DNA from: Hetaerina americana
Taxonomy: Eukaryota > Arthropoda > Insecta > Odonata > Calopterygidae
Length of the DNA: 64,000 bases
Direction: 5' to 3'
NCBI GenBank assembly: GCA_022747635.1
Contig: JAKTNV010000600.1
Span: forward strand, 1 to 64,000
Part shown: in pieces, positions 1 to 12,610 of the stretch
Position numbering within the stretch: the first letter of the stretch is position 1
Layout of the letters: each line of letters begins with the position of its first letter
Position numbers and translations under genes: made by a program
The notes under the pieces: model-generated
What the model saw: only the letters and a program-made list of their open reading frames with translations
Told to the model about the DNA's origin: nothing
Databases searched by the model: none

Positions 1-2739
1 CAGTTCTTTGATCACCATGCCTCCAAATGACCGATTCTTGTTATAGTTTTGAACCGGGGTCCCTTCCGCGGGACACGAAGGTTTTTCCGGTGCGAGACGG
101 CTCATTCCCCTTCTTTTGAACGAAATTAACCTTTCCAGAAATCTTTACTTGTCTTGTCACGCCACAGAACAGAAAATGTTTCTCTAGGCAAAAGTTAAAT
201 GGTCCCAGTCCCAACTTACCCGCTAATTTTATTACGTTGATACACAAGGGATGGAAGGACATACGTTAATGTTGTTTATTTCTTTGCGGGATTAGGGAAA
301 TGAAATCTAGGGAAAAGAGGTCGAAGTTTGACGTGAAAGAAAAATCTTTAAAATTAGCGGCCGGTATAATCATTTATGAGATGATTGCATAACGTTTTCA
401 TTAAGGCGACTCTTCCTACAAGTGCTTTCTTTCCGAGTGCATTTCTGACGAAAAAGGTTGCCGCATGTGCCTACCTGTCCGTCCTTTTAGCATTTCTACT
501 TTCTGCAAATTTGGTGAAAATCTTTACCGCATTAGCCCCATTGAAGAATCCACCCCGGCCGCATTTTGACACTAGGTACACGAGATCGTCACTTCACCGT
601 ATTCGACAACCGATTTCCCGCAGTGGCGTTAACCGAAGGACGCTCGGCTTTGAGGACAATAGTGATTCGTGAAGCGATATTTAATCAGATTCACCTAGTA
701 ACAGTGGCCGGGAATGGAATGGAATAACGTCCTTGCCTAGGCAACTTAGTAACATACAACTTAACTACGGACGGGAGAAAATGCCGACGAGCCGTGAAGC
801 GGTGTAAATTTCATAACGATCGTGTGATTTTAAGACTCATGATATACACCATGACGATTAATTACCTTAGCAGTTGTGGTGATGCTTAATCACCGGGATA
901 TCATGTAATGTCATACCAGTCACAGCGAGGCGTTAATACTTAACATTGAACTTTGTCAAATTTGTGTAGTTGAAATCACCCTTATGACATCTGTTAATAA
1001 ATTCATCCACACAGAGTACCAAATTAGTAAAATATCTCGGGTACGCAGCGATATGTAAACGGAGACAGTTTTTTTTTCAAAATCTCGGAATGGATGACAA
1101 ACGTCCTCCATTAGCGAACATTTATGACAGTCATCACCTACCTCCTGCCGTGATAATGTCAAATTTTGCAATGCAACTACTGGTAATAAGAATGATTAAA
1201 TTCGAGTCAACTAGTGTTACTTTCGAATAACGTTCCCCCATTGACACAACTGTCATTTACATATGAACACTAGAAACTAACACACACGAACGTGCACATA
1301 GACCTACGCAACCTTCAGTCGTCTACTTCATCGTGAGTGGATTGAATCCTCTTAACTCCTGATTGACTTTCGCTTCACATTGCAATGATCCCAGATTGGC
1401 CGGGGAAAAGACGACAATTTGTTTTCCTGTTCACTGGAATGCTTATTTCGTATCTTTTATGGTGATGTGCTAGGTACCAGACAGCTTAAAATTGTTAATC
1501 ATCGTTCTTTTATTACTCGTGACGATAAAGTTGCTTCCGCATCGCTAAGAACCTCAAGGAATCAACAATGAACGGGGATGAAATATTTGATGGGTCCACA
1601 TGTATTGATTAAGTAATGCAGAACGAAGTAGATACTGAGTAATTGAATTAACACAGGGGCTTCTTCGAGACAGAACCGAGAAATGATGTTCCGTGAACTG
1701 TCGACGGTGATAGAGTTCCACGAAAGAGAGGTCGTAGAGGAATGAACGGTTCCGGCTGTTAATGCCGCCCCTAGTCCCCCCAACCCCGCAAGCACTGGAA
1801 ACCAGCCTGGATCCCTGATTACGATCCCAGGAAAAATCGTGTTCAAGTCTTTCCTACGCCAGATAGTATAATCTGTCATCACTATTGAACGCCGCATCAC
1901 GCCCCGACGGCTTTTTCCCACGTTTTTTTTATTTATTCACAGGAATGTTTTCCAGGTAAGGGCTATTCACTCTACCTTATCCGTCAATCACTATCCCGAC
2001 CCTCGAAAGTTACAAGGAAAAGTCGACCATTGCTCTAATGAAAGATATTATTCCAACGGCATGGAGGTAAAAAACAAGATCCATATGCTTGACACACATT
2101 ATGTCGATTGGAAACAAGTGGAAACGATGTGAAATTAGGTTGGAAGCAACTGAAAAATATTGTGACACGAATACAAGCCGTCATAGCTCCGCAACTACGA
2201 CGAAAGGGATGTGGATATTATTGAGTTAAACGCATCTGTCCTATTTGCTTATGGCGATTCCCATCGTAATGATCGCGCATACAATCCCGCGATGCGCCCT
2301 ATTTTCGCCGTTTCCGTGAATAAGACGTACGGCGGGGGATGTGTACCGAGCGAAATTGCCGACACGAATTACGTACGCTTACGAGAGCCTGGTTTTCAAG
2401 GAGTCGCTTTCACGTTGACTACGTCCCCGAGGTATCCCATCACACAGGGTCATTTAACGTGACATACAGCGTGTGTGTGGGAGGGATTTTTTTTTAAGGT
2501 CGTAGGGGTGTATTCCGTAACTTGACGGCACCGTGGAGAAAAGCACATCCAACGCATCGCACAGATAAGGAAGGTTAATAAAAGAAATGTACGCGATAAC
2601 AAGTCGACGGCAGACGACTCTCCTCTTCGAAAGACGTGCAAGGAAACTAGGGTAGACATCCGCGGAAACGTGGATGTGGCGCCGTTTCAACGACAATAAG
2701 AGTTTTCCCGTGATGAAGTATCATTTCGTTTCCGAAGAC
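1..2739. other. AT-rich intergenic spacer, no gene seen
   Basis: This is the middle of the H2B-to-H1 spacer. It is AT-rich, with short oligo-T tracts and a small GGAAT triplet (711..725). Open frames are short (longest about 119 codons, antisense at 1562..1921), without recognisable domains. I see no tRNA, 5S rRNA or snRNA gene. The same sequence recurs in every later unit. Confidence 0.75.
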
Positions 2740-3595
2740 ATGCCGGTTGCTACAAATTCATCATCCCGCAACGAGGTACCGACGTCCGAAGCCGTTGGAG
2801 ACGGAGCAAACTCGTCACGGCCGGGTCGCCACTGCGCGCCCTCGGCTACTACATTGTTTTTCCCGCCCGCTCACGGGGCTAAAGCATAATTCGGCGCCAT
2901 CCTCGACTTTGTTGTACGTGAACTTTGACGTCCCATTCGCGTGCGTACAGTTCATTTCTTTTTCCCCTTCGGCCACCCCATGCAACCATTTCGAAGCCCA
3001 CGCGGACGCGTCGTAAGGCGTGCGCTTAACGGGTGACTCCGTCTCCATTTGCGACTCGATAATCCTTTCCCACGGGCGCGGGAGGTGGGTGCGTCGCGAC
3101 GCCCCCGAGTCGTCGAAAAATGCATAAACGTCCGCTTACGGGACAGGCACCGGGGAGGAACAGGAGGAAGGTTTGACAGGCGCCGAGTCAGGGGGAAGGC
3201 GTCCGAAGGGACCGTCTTCTCGGGGCCGCTTTCCGCGGCCGGCGCGCGGCCCACCGGGTCGCGAGCGCGTCCAATACCAGGTGAAGGATGGCCTCGAACG
3301 TACGTTACCTCGGATCTCGAGGAATCGACCCCGGTAGAAACGTGTGCAACGTTTATTCCCGGGTACGCCTTCGACAGGACGACAACCCGTATTTTGACGA
3401 CCCGCTGCACACGAACTGGGCTCGCCAAACGCCTGGCGCCGCCACGGCCGACAGGGTGGAACCCTGACGGGCGCCGCGGCGCAAGGCGCCCTCGTTACGC
3501 GCCCCCGACACTCTCCGAAACGCGAAAGTCGGAGGAGGAGTGGAGTACAAACAATCCGAGAAGCGCACCGGAGGCGAGAGGAAGAGATCGTATTT
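2740..3595. other. GC/CpG-rich region upstream of H1
   Basis: Composition shifts abruptly from AT-rich to GC- and CpG-rich over the last 0.9 kb before H1. It holds GC-rich inverted repeats, for example a 7-bp stem at 3469..3475 with 3485..3491. A long open frame (3049..3687) reflects stop-poor GC-rich sequence and lacks domains, so I do not call it a gene. It may be an extended H1 regulatory region or unmethylated CpG domain; that is inference. Confidence 0.55.
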
Positions 3596-3688
3596 TGCTC
3601 CGAAATGGTACGATAGCAAGGTGGACTTTCGTAAGAAATCCATGTCTTGGTAATTTTCTCTTTCTATCATCACGCAGCAGCCGATAAC
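3596..3688 (+). promoter_or_regulatory. H1 core promoter and 5' leader, TATA-less
   Basis: An initiator-like block TCATCACGCAGCAGCC (3667..3682) matches the H4 start block at 5497..5512 in 14 of 16 positions, which puts the H1 start near 3669. No TATA box lies about 30 bases upstream. Drosophila H1 is also TATA-less and uses TRF2 rather than TBP. TTGGTAATTTTC (3647..3658) is the empty site that is duplicated around a retrotransposon in unit 2. An 18-mer at 3596..3613 recurs inside that retrotransposon. Confidence 0.6.
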
Positions 3689-4435
3689 ATGGCAGACGCA
3701 GCATCTGGAGCAGCGGCAGCCGCACCACCGGCAGCCCAGCCTTCGGGCACCGTCGCAGTAAAACCCCTGCCTTCTTCAGGAACCTCCGCGGCTTCCAAGA
3801 AGGCCAGCAAGGGCGGAGCAGCCAAGAAGGCTCGCGCAAAGCCGTCGCACCCGCCCACTTCCGAGATGGTTAACAACGCAGTCAAGGGCCTCAAGGAGCG
3901 CGGTGGCTCTTCCCTTCAAGCCATCAAGAAGTACATCGCAGCCAGCTACAAAGTGGACGCCGAGAGGCTCTCGCCTTTCATCAAGAAGTACCTCAAGGCG
4001 GCCGTCACCGCCGGAACTCTCGTCCAGACCAAGGGAAAGGGCGCCTCAGGTTCCTTCAAGCTGAGCCACAGCAAGAAGGCCGCACCCGCGGCAGCCAGCG
4101 GGACGACCAAGGCGAAAAAGGTCGTCAAGAAGACGGGAGTAAAGAAACCGAAAGCGGTCGGAGCCAAGAAGTCCTCCGAGAAGGCGTCCAGTGGCACCAA
4201 GAGGTCCGCGCCCAAGGAGCGAAGCAAGTCCGCGCCACCAGCCAAGAAGGCGAAGAAGGCGGCGGACAAGCCAAAGAAGAAGCCGGCGGCTGGGAAACCC
4301 GCCGCCAAGGCGGCAAAGTCCCCGTCGAAGGCGAAAAAGGCGGCCACCAAACCCAAGACCCCCAAGCCCAAGAAGACGCCCACCAAGGCCAAGCCCGCCG
4401 CCAAGAAACCTTCCGCCGCCCAGAAAAAGAAGTGA
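3689..4435 (+). CDS. His1: Linker histone H1
   Basis: The product is a 248-residue linker histone that binds the nucleosome dyad and linker DNA and compacts chromatin. The N-terminal tail (about 1-52) is rich in Ala, Pro and Lys. The winged-helix globular domain (about 53-128) carries the family hallmarks [25 protein letters not shown] and [10 protein letters not shown]. The C-terminal tail is Lys/Ala/Pro-rich with SPSK and TPTK sites typical of CDK phosphorylation. The start is the ATG at 3689; the frame stays open upstream to a TTG, but the family N-terminus MADAAS and the inferred start site near 3669 favour the ATG. There is no intron, and a histone stem-loop follows 54 bases after the stop codon. 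Confidence 0.97.
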   Translation: MADAASGAAAAAPPAAQPSGTVAVKPLPSSGTSAASKKASKGGAAKKARAKPSHPPTSEMVNNAVKGLKERGGSSLQAIKKYIAASYKVDAERLSPFIKKYLKAAVTAGTLVQTKGKGASGSFKLSHSKKAAPAAASGTTKAKKVVKKTGVKKPKAVGAKKSSEKASSGTKRSAPKERSKSAPPAKKAKKAADKPKKKPAAGKPAAKAAKSPSKAKKAATKPKTPKPKKTPTKAKPAAKKPSAAQKKK

Positions 4436-4489
4436 ACCATCACTGCTTCGCCACCGGCGCACCTAGGACAGCAGACAGCGTCCAATCTC

Positions 4490-4505
4490 GGTCCTTTTTA
4501 GGACC
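4490..4505 (+). terminator. Histone 3' stem-loop of H1
   Basis: GGTCCT, loop TTTT, AGGACC: a perfect 6-bp stem with a 4-base loop, fitting the metazoan histone mRNA consensus bound by SLBP. It replaces a poly(A) site. The loop differs from those of the other four genes. Confidence 0.95.
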
Positions 4506-4889
4506 ATCATGTCTTCCAAAGATGCTTGCCACTCAATGCCCACGCCACTGAGCACGCCCAAAGTTAACATTTATCATGATTAATGCCATGCAAAAACAAC
4601 GGTCCTATTTAAAATTGATGATGCGACATGGACGGACGAAAAAAAAAATTAAGAATAACATTCATAGAACGTGTAAAATGAACAACACGTCACGGAGTAT
4701 TGTTTTCTTTTCGTTAAGCGCGTCAGGTAAGCATCGCACGAACTTTTATTTCATCTCATTTCATGCGTAGCCGTGCAAACGCACTTGCCATGCGCAAAGG
4801 AAATTTCATGTCGTCCATCATTCCAATGGATTTACATCGTCGTTAATTATTGTGCGATCGTGCTAAATTCAAACTTTTAAGTATGTACT
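4506..4889. other. H1-H3 convergent spacer
   Basis: AT-rich 384-base region between the converging 3' ends of H1 and H3. It should hold the downstream processing elements read by U7 snRNP on both sides. I see no gene; the longest frame (4576..4770) is low-complexity and unsupported. Copies are at 17913..18296, 26708..27091, 38841..39224, 47636..48019 and 56432..56815. Confidence 0.7.
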
Positions 4890-4905
4890 GGTCCTGAAAA
4901 GGACC
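4890..4905 (-). terminator. Histone 3' stem-loop of H3
   Basis: On the minus strand it reads GGTCCT, loop TTTC, AGGACC. It lies 26 bases beyond the H3 stop. The surrounding 30 bases (4880..4909) match those around the H2A stem-loop (6581..6610) at 28 positions. Confidence 0.95.
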
Positions 4906-4931
4906 TTTGTTTTTCGGCCGAAAGTAGCTTT

Positions 4932-5847
<916 letters not shown>

Positions 5848-5898
5848 ACACGACGCGACGGGATCGCCATCCGACACCCGGCGTACGTCGATAAAAAA

Positions 5899-5914
5899 GG
5901 TCCTTCTAAGGACC
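5899..5914 (+). terminator. Histone 3' stem-loop of H4
   Basis: GGTCCT, loop TCTA, AGGACC; it lies 51 bases after the stop. The loop fits the UHHN consensus and is shared with H2B. A purine-rich stretch downstream (AGAGATGGAG) is a plausible U7-binding element. Confidence 0.95.
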
Positions 5915-6590
5915 AATACAATGTTCAGAGATGGAGCCAATCCTTTGCCATAACGGAACGAAAAATTATTCCCTATTCGCCATAGCGTGTGTGACGGCGA
6001 TAAATAGTAAAGTAAGACCTGTTCGAACGCAAAAAAAAAATGGCGGTGATAATAGAGTTGAAATTGTATGAGCCTTTACCGACGTTAAAGACATTGTCAG
6101 CGAATCGGAATAAGCACGTGGCAACGGACTGGCGACAATGTATATCGCGCCGTTGCAACCGTACAGGAATAAGCACGGGGCAACAATGTACTTCGCGCCG
6201 TTGCAACCGTACATGAATAAGCACGTGGCAACAATGTATATCGCGCCGTTGCAACCGTACATGAATAAGCACGTGGCAACGGACTGGCGACAATGTGTAT
6301 CGCGCCGTTGCAACCATACATGTTAACAAGAAATAACGTAGTTAAGCGGCAGATTGCAGGTGAAATTTTATGACAGACTATGAAATACATTGTAAACGAA
6401 GCAGTGTCACCTTCAATCATTCTTCGTTGCATTTCAGCACAAACGCTTTCACTTTTTATACGCTTTATTTCCCATCGTTTACCTTAGCCCAATTATAGCT
6501 CCACGTTTCATTCGCTATGCTTATTACGTTTATTGTTATTATTATTTTTTTCACATGACATTTATCGCGTACATCTCTCTAGTATGTTCT
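5915..6590. other. H4-H2A convergent spacer
   Basis: AT-rich 676-base region between the converging H4 and H2A 3' ends. It contains the four-copy minirepeat at 6108..6322 and no believable gene; the overlapping antisense frames of 111-118 codons simply translate the minirepeat. Copies are at 19322..19997, 28117..28792, 40250..40925, 49045..49720 and 57841..58516. Confidence 0.75.
6108..6322. repeat. Four-copy minirepeat (59/48/48/60 bp)
   Basis: Copies start at 6108, 6167, 6215 and 6263, each with GAATAAGCACG at the left and CGCGCCGTTGCAACC near the right. The outer copies carry an extra 11 bases (GGACTGGCGAC) absent from the inner two. Each copy contains the 8-base palindrome GTTGCAAC. Function is unknown; it may be a slippage product or a protein-binding cluster. 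Confidence 0.9.
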
Positions 6591-6606
6591 GGTCCTGAAA
6601 AGGACC
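6591..6606 (-). terminator. Histone 3' stem-loop of H2A
   Basis: On the minus strand it reads GGTCCT, loop TTTC, AGGACC, 22 bases past the stop. AGAGAGATG downstream in the RNA sense is a plausible U7-binding element. Confidence 0.95.
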
Positions 6607-6628
6607 TTTTATGCGCACAGCGTGATGC

Positions 6629-7221
<593 letters not shown>

Positions 7222-7593
7222 ATGCCACCCAAGACGAGCGGAAAGGCTGCGAAGAAAGCGGGCAAGGCCCAGAAGAACATCTCCAAGGGAGACAAGAAGA
7301 AGAAGCGCAGGAGGAAGGAGAGCTACGCAATCTACATCTACAAAGTGCTGAAGCAGGTGCACCCCGACACCGGAATCTCCAGCAAGGCCATGAGCATCAT
7401 GAACAGCTTCGTCAACGATATTTTCGAGAGAATCGCCGCCGAAGCTTCTCGCCTGGCTCACTACAACAAGCGCTCCACCATCACCAGCCGGGAGGTGCAG
7501 ACCGCCGTCAGGCTCTTGCTTCCCGGTGAGCTGGCCAAGCACGCCGTCTCCGAGGGGACCAAGGCCGTCACCAAGTACACCAGCTCAAAGTAA
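7222..7593 (+). CDS. His2B: Histone H2B
   Basis: The product is a 123-residue canonical H2B. The N-terminal tail is Lys-rich ([18 protein letters not shown], then a [10 protein letters not shown] basic run). The histone fold follows ([34 protein letters not shown]), and the C-terminal helix ends AVTKYTSSK with the conserved ubiquitination lysine. An in-frame GTG lies 9 bases upstream, but MPPK is the family start and ATG sits in a good context (ATCACCATGC). It is intronless. Confidence 0.99.
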   Translation: MPPKTSGKAAKKAGKAQKNISKGDKKKKRRRKESYAIYIYKVLKQVHPDTGISSKAMSIMNSFVNDIFERIAAEASRLAHYNKRSTITSREVQTAVRLLLPGELAKHAVSEGTKAVTKYTSSK

Positions 7594-7627
7594 ATTCCTC
7601 GACGGGATTGCTTTGATGCATCCTAAC

Positions 7628-7643
7628 GGCCCTTCTAAGGGCC
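7628..7643 (+). terminator. Histone 3' stem-loop of H2B
   Basis: GGCCCT, loop TCTA, AGGGCC. It is the only stem in the unit with a third-position C:G pair, and it still fits the consensus. It lies 34 bases after the stop. Confidence 0.95.
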
Positions 7644-10600
7644 ATGAAATAATCTTCAGTTTTCAAATACCCGACTGCGATGGGCAATCGTCAATACTCG
7701 GCCGCAAAGGACGTACATAAATAAACGTAAAAACCTGGAAAATTAGAGTCCCACGCTTTCCTCCGATTCACCAACTACTTACCTGGTGTGCACGCGCGCG
7801 GTTCACGAAAAAATAGAGTAAATGTAAAGGAGAAACTTATGACAATAAAAGATGGACGAATTTCTTACCTCCTATTCAATTATATTTTCTACTGCTATGC
7901 GTCTGCATTTGATGAAAATGACCGTCGAGATATTAAGGAAAAAATATTATATTCCCATGATTACTTCCCTTTCACCCAGTACTTTTCAAACCACTGACCT
8001 GCTATGCTCGTTTCTCAGACGTAAGCCTTGACTTACATGTCTCCCTCCGTCAAAAATAATATGGATTCACGGCGTCCGTCTCCCTCCGAAACTGGTACGC
8101 TTGTGGTCACGTTGCTCCTGCTTCACTTCCAGGGGCAGTAAATGACAGGTTCCCACATGCCCTTCCCACGCGGCCGTTTTTCCGCGAAGGCTAATTCCGC
8201 TTAACCTCCCGTCCCATCCGCTACGTCGTAAAACTCCTCGGGGGTTCAACGCGAGGAGGCAGGCAGGTAATGCGACCCGTCCTCGCCCCAAGTTTCTACG
8301 TTAACCAGAAAAGGGCTGTCGCAATGACCCACGTGGCATTCCGCACGAGGAAGAAATTTCTGTGGAAACCTCGCAAGCATAGAACGCAGCTGGGCAACAG
8401 CGTTCCTTGTACATTCACCAAGTCGTGACGAGCAGGCGTCGCAATAAACAAAATGGCGGGCAGTGAGCGCTTCCGTGGATTTTCCATTGTGCTAATTCTA
8501 TCCAATCAATCAATTCCCAGAAACTATTTCTACGGAATGCATCGTCGTTAACAGCATATGGAATCAGCATCATTCGCACAAATAACAATTTATGTAATGG
8601 GCATCGGGTTTCCTTCTTGGGAAATCGGCATCTCGCTGAAACAATGTTGATAAACCTCCTCTGAACGAATCCCCCAAGTATTTTAAAGTCGATTGAGTGA
8701 TTTTTCATCCTTTTCCGCAATTTTTTTTTTGCGATACTGCAACGATTTATCAGCAATTGATTACAAATGCATCGAGACAGACGTGACAAGTAGACCAGTT
8801 CTTTGATCACCATGCCTCCAAATGACCGATTCTTGTTATAGTTTTGAACCGGGGTCCCTTCCGCGGGACACGAAGGTTTTTCCGGTGCGAGACGGCTCAT
8901 TCCCCTTCTTTTGAACGAAATTAACCTTTCCAGAAATCTTTACTTGTCTTGTCACGCCACAGAACAGAAAATGTTTCTCTAGGCAAAAGTTAAATGGTCC
9001 CAGTCCCAACTTACCCGCTAATTTTATTACGTTGATACACAAGGGATGGAAGGACATACGTTAATGTTGTTTATTTCTTTGCGGGATTAGGGAAATGAAA
9101 TCTAGGGAAAAGAGGTCGAAGTTTGACGTGAAAGAAAAATCTTTAAAATTAGCGGCCGGTATAATCATTTATGAGATGATTGCATAACGTTTTCATTAAG
9201 GCGACTCTTCCTACAAGTGCTTTCTTTCCGAGTGCATTTCTGACGAAAAAGGTTGCCGCATGTGCCTACCTGTCCGTCCTTTTAGCATTTCTACTTTCTG
9301 CAAATTTGGTGAAAATCTTTACCGCATTAGCCCCATTGAAGAATCCACCCCGGCCGCATTTTGACACTAGGTACACGAGATCGTCACTTCACCGTATTCG
9401 ACAACCGATTTCCCGCAGTGGCGTTAACCGAAGGACGCTCGGCTTTGAGGACAATAGTGATTCGTGAAGCGATATTTAATCAGATTCACCTAGTAACAGT
9501 GGCCGGGAATGGAATGGAATAACGTCCTTGCCTAGGCAACTTAGTAACATACAACTTAACTACGGACGGGAGAAAATGCCGACGAGCCGTGAAGCGGTGT
9601 AAATTTCATAACGATCGTGTGATTTTAAGACTCATGATATACACCATGACGATTAATTACCTTAGCAGTTGTGGTGATGCTTAATCACCGGGATATCATG
9701 TAATGTCATACCAGTCACAGCGAGGCGTTAATACTTAACATTGAACTTTGTCAAATTTGTGTAGTTGAAATCACCCTTATGACATCTGTTAATAAATTCA
9801 TCCACACAGAGTACCAAATTAGTAAAATATCTCGGGTACGCAGCGATATGTAAACGGAGACAGTTTTTTTTTCAAAATCTCGGAATGGATGACAAACGTC
9901 CTCCATTAGCGAACATTTATGACAGTCATCACCTACCTCCTGCCGTGATAATGTCAAATTTTGCAATGCAACTACTGGTAATAAGAATGATTAAATTCGA
10001 GTCAACTAGTGTTACTTTCGAATAACGTTCCCCCATTGACACAACTGTCATTTACATATGAACACTAGAAACTAACACACACGAACGTGCACATAGACCT
10101 ACGCAACCTTCAGTCGTCTACTTCATCGTGAGTGGATTGAATCCTCTTAACTCCTGATTGACTTTCGCTTCACATTGCAATGATCCCAGATTGGCCGGGG
10201 AAAAGACGACAATTTGTTTTCCTGTTCACTGGAATGCTTATTTCGTATCTTTTATGGTGATGTGCTAGGTACCAGACAGCTTAAAATTGTTAATCATCGT
10301 TCTTTTATTACTCGTGACGATAAAGTTGCTTCCGCATCGCTAAGAACCTCAAGGAATCAACAATGAACGGGGATGAAATATTTGATGGGTCCACATGTAT
10401 TGATTAAGTAATGCAGAACGAAGTAGATACTGAGTAATTGAATTAACACAGGGGCTTCTTCGAGACAGAACCGAGAAATGATGTTCCGTGAACTGTCGAC
10501 GGTGATAGAGTTCCACGAAAGAGAGGTCGTAGAGGAATGAACGGTTCCGGCTGTTAATGCCGCCCCTAGTCCCCCCAACCCCGCAAGCACTGGAAACCAG

Positions 10601-12390
10601 CCTGGATCCCTGATTACGATCCCAGGAAAAATCGTGTTCAAGTCTTTCCTACGCCAGATAGTATAATCTGTCATCACTATTGAACGCCGCATCACGCCCC
10701 GACGGCTTTTTCCCACGTTTTTTTTATTTATTCACAGGAATGTTTTCCAGGTAAGGGCTATTCACTCTACCTTATCCGTCAATCACTATCCCGACCCTCG
10801 AAAGTTACAAGGAAAAGTCGACCATTGCTCTAATGAAAGATATTATTCCAACGGCATGGAGGTAAAAAACAAGATCCATATGCTTGACACACATTATGTC
10901 GATTGGAAACAAGTGGAAACGATGTGAAATTAGGTTGGAAGCAACTGAAAAATATTGTGACACGAATACAAGCCGTCATAGCTCCGCAACTACGACGAAA
11001 GGGATGTGGATATTATTGAGTTAAACGCATCTGTCCTATTTGCTTATGGCGATTCCCATCGTAATGATCGCGCATACAATCCCGCGATGCGCCCTATTTT
11101 CGCCGTTTCCGTGAATAAGACGTACGGCGGGGGATGTGTACCGAGCGAAATTGCCGACACGAATTACGTACGCTTACGAGAGCCTGGTTTTCAAGGAGTC
11201 GCTTTCACGTTGACTACGTCCCCGAGGTATCCCATCACACAGGGTCATTTAACGTGACATACAGCGTGTGTGTGGGAGGGATTTTTTTTTAAGGTCGTAG
11301 GGGTGTATTCCGTAACTTGACGGCACCGTGGAGAAAAGCACATCCAACGCATCGCACAGATAAGGAAGGTTAATAAAAGAAATGTACGCGATAACAAGTC
11401 GACGGCAGACGACTCTCCTCTTCGAAAGACGTGCAAGGAAACTAGGGTAGACATCCGCGGAAACGTGGATGTGGCGCCGTTTCAACGACAATAAGAGTTT
11501 TCCCGTGATGAAGTATCATTTCGTTTCCGAAGACATGCCGGTTGCTACAAATTCATCATCCCGCAACGAGGTACCGACGTCCGAAGCCGTTGGAGACGGA
11601 GCAAACTCGTCACGGCCGGGTCGCCACTGCGCGCCCTCGGCTACTACATTGTTTTTCCCGCCCGCTCACGGGGCTAAAGCATAATTCGGCGCCATCCTCG
11701 ACTTTGTTGTACGTGAACTTTGACGTCCCATTCGCGTGCGTACAGTTCATTTCTTTTTCCCCTTCGGCCACCCCATGCAACCATTTCGAAGCCCACGCGG
11801 ACGCGTCGTAAGGCGTGCGCTTAACGGGTGACTCCGTCTCCATTTGCGACTCGATAATCCTTTCCCACGGGCGCGGGAGGTGGGTGCGTCGCGACGCCCC
11901 CGAGTCGTCGAAAAATGCATAAACGTCCGCTTACGGGACAGGCACCGGGGAGGAACAGGAGGAAGGTTTGACAGGCGCCGAGTCAGGGGGAAGGCGTCCG
12001 AAGGGACCGTCTTCTCGGGGCCGCTTTCCGCGGCCGGCGCGCGGCCCACCGGGTCGCGAGCGCGTCCAATACCAGGTGAAGGATGGCCTCGAACGTACGT
12101 TACCTCGGATCTCGAGGAATCGACCCCGGTAGAAACGTGTGCAACGTTTATTCCCGGGTACGCCTTCGACAGGACGACAACCCGTATTTTGACGACCCGC
12201 TGCACACGAACTGGGCTCGCCAAACGCCTGGCGCCGCCACGGCCGACAGGGTGGAACCCTGACGGGCGCCGCGGCGCAAGGCGCCCTCGTTACGCGCCCC
12301 CGACACTCTCCGAAACGCGAAAGTCGGAGGAGGAGTGGAGTACAAACAATCCGAGAAGCGCACCGGAGGCGAGAGGAAGAGATCGTATTT
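7644..12390. other. H2B-H1 intergenic spacer, units 1 to 2
   Basis: About 4.7 kb without a recognisable gene, joining the tail of unit 1 to the head of unit 2 at 8795/8796. It is AT-rich up to about 11534 and GC/CpG-rich after that. Frames up to 161 codons (8415..8900, antisense) show no domain. A 7-bp hairpin CTCCTCG/CGAGGAG lies at 8234..8258. No tRNA, 5S or snRNA gene was found. Confidence 0.75.
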
Positions 12391-12453
12391 TGCTCCGAAA
12401 TGGTACGATAGCAAGGTGGACTTTCGTAAGAAATCCATGTCTTGGTAATTTTC
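12391..12453 (+). promoter_or_regulatory. Upstream half of split H1 promoter (unit 2)
   Basis: Equivalent to 3596..3658. It is cut off from H1 by the retrotransposon. If still active, it would transcribe the element first. It contains the 18-mer (12391..12408) also found near the element's 3' end. Confidence 0.6.
12442..12453 (+). repeat. Target-site duplication, left copy
   Basis: TTGGTAATTTTC, identical to 17054..17065. The uninserted units have it once (for example 3647..3658). It sits about 22 to 11 bases before the inferred H1 start. Confidence 0.95.
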
Positions 12454-12610
12454 GGCTGTGCGCTTATCCGGCCTGTGATTTCTTCCTGATCTGCGTATCA
12501 ACACAACATTTACCAACATTAATAAAGGACCGCTACACGCCACTCATCAATCCACTGACTGCAACACACCGTCAGCAGTGGATAGGAGCTCAGCTCTCTC
12601 CTCTTCTGCC

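Noticed and set aside
9..46. TGATCACCATGCC followed by a 9-codon MPP frame, like the start of H2B (7214..7226)
   Set aside because: A 13-base match is within chance for a comparison of this size, and similarity ends after MPP, so an H2B relic is not supported.
711..725. Three GGAAT copies resembling a pericentromeric satellite motif
   Set aside because: Only three copies, single-copy context in each unit; too short to mean anything.
1..3640. Linked 5S rRNA or tRNA genes in the long spacer, as known in some crustacean and mollusc histone arrays
   Set aside because: I searched by eye for 5S and tRNA box motifs on both strands and found none; a covariance-model scan would be decisive.
3049..3687. 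212-codon open frame upstream of H1, extended to 309 codons in unit 2
   Set aside because: It begins at TTG, lies in stop-poor GC-rich sequence, shows no domain, and runs into the H1 promoter or across the LINE junction.
3946..4485. Long antisense frames over H1 (up to 179 codons) and similar frames over H2B, H3 and H4
   Set aside because: They are shadows of Ala/Lys/Pro-rich or GC-rich codons, giving low-complexity proteins with no domains.
6108..6322. CRISPR-like array
   Set aside because: The copies are directly contiguous, imperfect and in a eukaryotic histone locus.
7777..7786. ACTTACCTGG, like the 5' end of U1 snRNA
   Set aside because: The match stops after ten bases and the following sequence lacks the U1 stem-loops and Sm site; more likely chance, or a splice-donor-like string.
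8415..8900. 161-codon antisense frame in the spacer
   Set aside because: No recognisable domain; identity between units is uninformative because the whole unit is homogenised.
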